From assembly GCA_014843695.1 (NCBI GenBank), contig CM026397.1, forward strand, positions 48,132,105-48,196,104: 64,000 bases of DNA, given 5' to 3'. How positions within the stretch are numbered: the stretch's first letter is position 1; each line of letters opens with the position of its first letter. A model generated the notes under the pieces. That model saw nothing but the letters and a program-made list of their open reading frames with translations. It made no database searches and was not told where the DNA came from. Below are positions 61,547-64,000 of this stretch, piece by piece. This DNA comes from Archivesica marissinica. Lineage: Eukaryota; Mollusca; Bivalvia; Venerida; Vesicomyidae. The position numbers and the translations under genes are program-made.

Positions 61547-64000
61547 ATGGATAAGAATAATACAATAATACAATGGAACTGTCGGGGATTAAAAGCAAAC
61601 TATAATGAGATTTTAATACTTATATCTCTGCTTTCACCAAATATCCTTTGTTTGCAAGAAACTTTCCTAAAATCGACTGACAATATATATTTTAAAGATT
61701 TTATCATGTTTAATTTTATAAATAATGATTGTCAAAAGGCATCTGGTGGATCATCCATTCTCATAAAAAAGACTGTTCCACATAGTAAAATAGACTTGAC
61801 TACAAATTTACAGGCCATTGCTGCCAAGGTTACACTTTCAAAAACATTTACAATTTGTTCCATTTATATACCTCCAAACTCGCCATTAAAACAAAATGAT
61901 TTAGAGAATCTTGTTGAACAATTACCTCACCCTTTTATGTTAGTTGGAGATTTCAATGGACATAGTAAACTATGGGGATGTACAAATATCAATAATAAAG
62001 GAAAAATAATAGAAGACTTTATAACTGAAAATGATCTTTGTATATTAAATGATAACAAATCGACATACCTTCATCCTGCCACAGGACATTTTTCTGCTTT
62101 AGATTTATGTATATGTCATCCAAACATTTTCTTAGATTTTGAATGGTCCGTACATGATGACCTACATGGAAGTGACCACTTCCCAATCGTAATCACAGAA
62201 ATAAACAAATCAAAAGATGAATTTTACCCACAATGGAATCTACAAAAAGCTAATTGGGAAAAATTCCAAATTTTATGCAGAGAACATTTGATATTGAAAA
62301 AGATTGGGAACGAGGATCAAATCACCTCGTTTTCGAATTCACTTTTAAAAATTTCAACGGAATGCATTCCGAAATCCTCTACATCTTCTAAAAGAATTAG
62401 ACCATGGTTTAATGACGATTGTAAAAATGTTATAAATAAACGAAAGAATGCTTTGCGTAAATTTAATAAAACTCCCACAAAAGCAAATCTCTTAAACACA
62501 CAAATTACACGAGCAAAAGCTCGAAGAACTATAAAAAATGCAAAACGCACTTCATGGCAAAAATATGTATCTACTATAAACTCTAATACATCAATGAAAA
62601 GGGTTTGGAATATGGTAGCAAAAATAAATGGCAAGAGGAAAAGCTCAAAAATTGTTCACCTAAATACATCTAATAATAGAACCCATTTAACCAAAAAAGA
62701 CATATCCAATGTTTTAGGTGAAAACTTTCAAAACAACTTTTCAACATCAAACTATAATGAGAAGTTTCAGAAATTTAAAACTGAGAAAGAGAAAGAAAAA
62801 ATTGATTTTCATTCTAGAAATGAAGAAAAATATAATCTACCATTCAATATGTCAGAACTCGAAACTGCTCTACAAAGAACAAAAGAAACGGCCACAGGTC
62901 CAGATCAAATCCATTATCAAATTATAAAACATTTACCAAATAATGCAATGATAACTCTTTTAGATATTTTTAATATGACGTGGGAAAGTGAGAACTTTCC
63001 CAAAGAATGGAGTGAAGCCATTATCATTCCTATTCCCAAACCAGGAAAAGATCATACAAATCCCACAAATTATCGTCCCATCGCACTAACTAGTTGTCTA
63101 TGTAAAACCATGGAGAGAATGATTAACGATAGACTTGTTTGGTTCTTGGAATCAAACAGTTTGATTACGAGTTACCAAACGGGTTTTCGGAAAAATAAAT
63201 GTACAACTGATCATCTAGTAAGACTAGAAACTTATATTCGTAATGCCTTCATCAAAAAAGAACATTTGGTAGCAGTTTTTTCGATTTAGAAAAGGCATAT
63301 GATACCACATGGAAATATGGTATTCTCAAAGATTTACACGATTTTGGTCTGAAAGGCCACTTGCCAAATTTTATTGCCAATTTTTTATCAAATAGAAATT
63401 TTAAAGTAAGAATTGGCTCAACGCTCTCCGATACATACAAACAAGAGCAAGGGGTGCCTCAAGGTAGTATTTTATCCCCAACACTTTTTAATATTAAAAT
63501 TAATAGCATTGTGAAATGTTTAAACGAAACAGATTGCTCCTTATATGTAGATGATTTTGTAATGTTATACAAATCTAAAAATATGGAAACCATTGAACAA
63601 AAACTCCAACAATGTCTAAATAAACTTGAAGATTGGGCAAACAAAAATGGTTTCAAATTCTCTAAAATTAAAACTCAATGCGTACATTTCTGTCAATTGA
63701 GGATTACATCCAGATCCAAATTTAAAAATTTACGGTTCACAAATTCCTGTAGTAGAAGAAGTAAAATTCCTAGGACTTATATTTGACAAAAAATTAACAT
63801 TCATACCTCATATAAATTATCTACGGACGAAAGGTCTAAAAGCTCTAAATATTTTGAAGGTGCTCTCCAATACAAATTGGGGAAGCGATTGTCCAGTTCT
63901 TATAAATCTATACAGATCACTTATCCGTTCCAAACTGGATTACGGATCCATTGTGTATGTATCGGCGAGAAAATCCTACTTGAAAAAGTTAGATACAATA
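61547..64000 (+). pseudogene. LINE ORF2, endonuclease-reverse transcriptase, two frameshifts, 3' end outside
   Basis: The first 580 residues (61547-63289) show an apurinic-type endonuclease: IIQWNCRGL at 7-15, LQET at 36-39, YIPP at 107-110, GDFNGHSKLWG at 134-144, SALDL at 183-187, GSDHFPI at 208-214. The RT begins with ATGPDQIHYQIIKH and has NYRPIALTSCLCKTMERM near 508-525 and QTGFRKNKCTTDHL near 544-557. At a run of six T (63276-63281) the frame shifts by one, just before DLEKAYDT. The RT continues in another frame with VPQGSILSPTLFN and the catalytic LYVDDF near 63541-63558. A second shift at about 63700-63703 (probably two bases lost after TTGAGG) returns to the first frame, which stays open to the window end with SKLDYG. 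Either a dead copy or base-calling errors in homopolymers. Confidence 0.9.

Larger units (their letters stand above)
58914..64000 (+). mobile_element. Jockey/I-superfamily-like LINE, runs off the window
   Basis: ORF1 (60301-61506) and ORF2 (61547 to window end) in the same orientation, on an A-rich sense strand. The upstream 1.4 kb (58914-60300) holds a GC-rich start (CCGCCCCAGCGGCTGGGGGC), an A/T-rich middle, and a second GC-rich part (59760-59990: CAGACGCCACCAGTTTGCCG, GGCCCGGGCCTAG). I infer that this is 5' UTR and that the element begins where the satellite stops, but the true 5' end could be nearer 59.7 kb. The 3' half is outside the window. Confidence 0.8.

Overview
This window looks like animal genomic DNA with almost no host genes. 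It is AT-rich and full of tRNA-derived SINEs, short inverted-repeat elements, two non-LTR retrotransposons and long minisatellite arrays. I infer a lophotrochozoan, most likely a bivalve mollusc. The reasons are the tRNA-headed SINE families with long central domains, which resemble from memory the mollusc MetaSINE type, the CR1/L2-like and Jockey/I-like LINEs, and the arrays of tens of copies. The species cannot be fixed from the sequence alone.

Layout. 0-4.4 kb: a 32-bp satellite, a small copy of a compound satellite element, inverted repeats. 4.4-9.6 kb: SINEs, a CAT array, and two short head-to-head coding fragments, of which the plus-strand one (7931-8308) is the best candidate for a real non-LINE protein sequence. 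9.6-26.7 kb: arrays of 34, 100, 37, 35, 23, 63, 34, 52 and 92 bp mixed with SINEs A, B, C and D and TTAA-flanked elements. 27.0-31.1 kb: a 4.1-kb minisatellite of 27/33-bp units. 31.3-33.4 kb: a 5'-truncated CR1/L2-like LINE on the minus strand with an uninterrupted reverse transcriptase reading frame. 33.5-36.0 kb: the expanded compound satellite. 36.3-39.3 kb: a 16/21-bp minisatellite. 39.9-53.1 kb: tRNA-like repeats, more SINEs, MITEs and arrays. 53.1-56.1 kb: DNA in which I recognise nothing. 56.1-58.9 kb: a 68-bp-type satellite. 58.9-64.0 kb: a Jockey/I-like LINE on the plus strand (ORF1 with three zinc knuckles, ORF2 with endonuclease and reverse transcriptase, two frameshifts) running off the window.

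How the parts relate. Nested insertions, target-site duplications and one filled/empty-site comparison give a relative history. SINEs landed in arrays, a 602-bp TTAA element landed in two different SINE families, and many arrays begin at or very near the edge of a mobile element. In one case the array unit is itself the first 52 bp of a SINE head, repeated exactly 12 times. The long open reading frames over the arrays arise because the repeat units lack stop codons; I do not regard them as genes.
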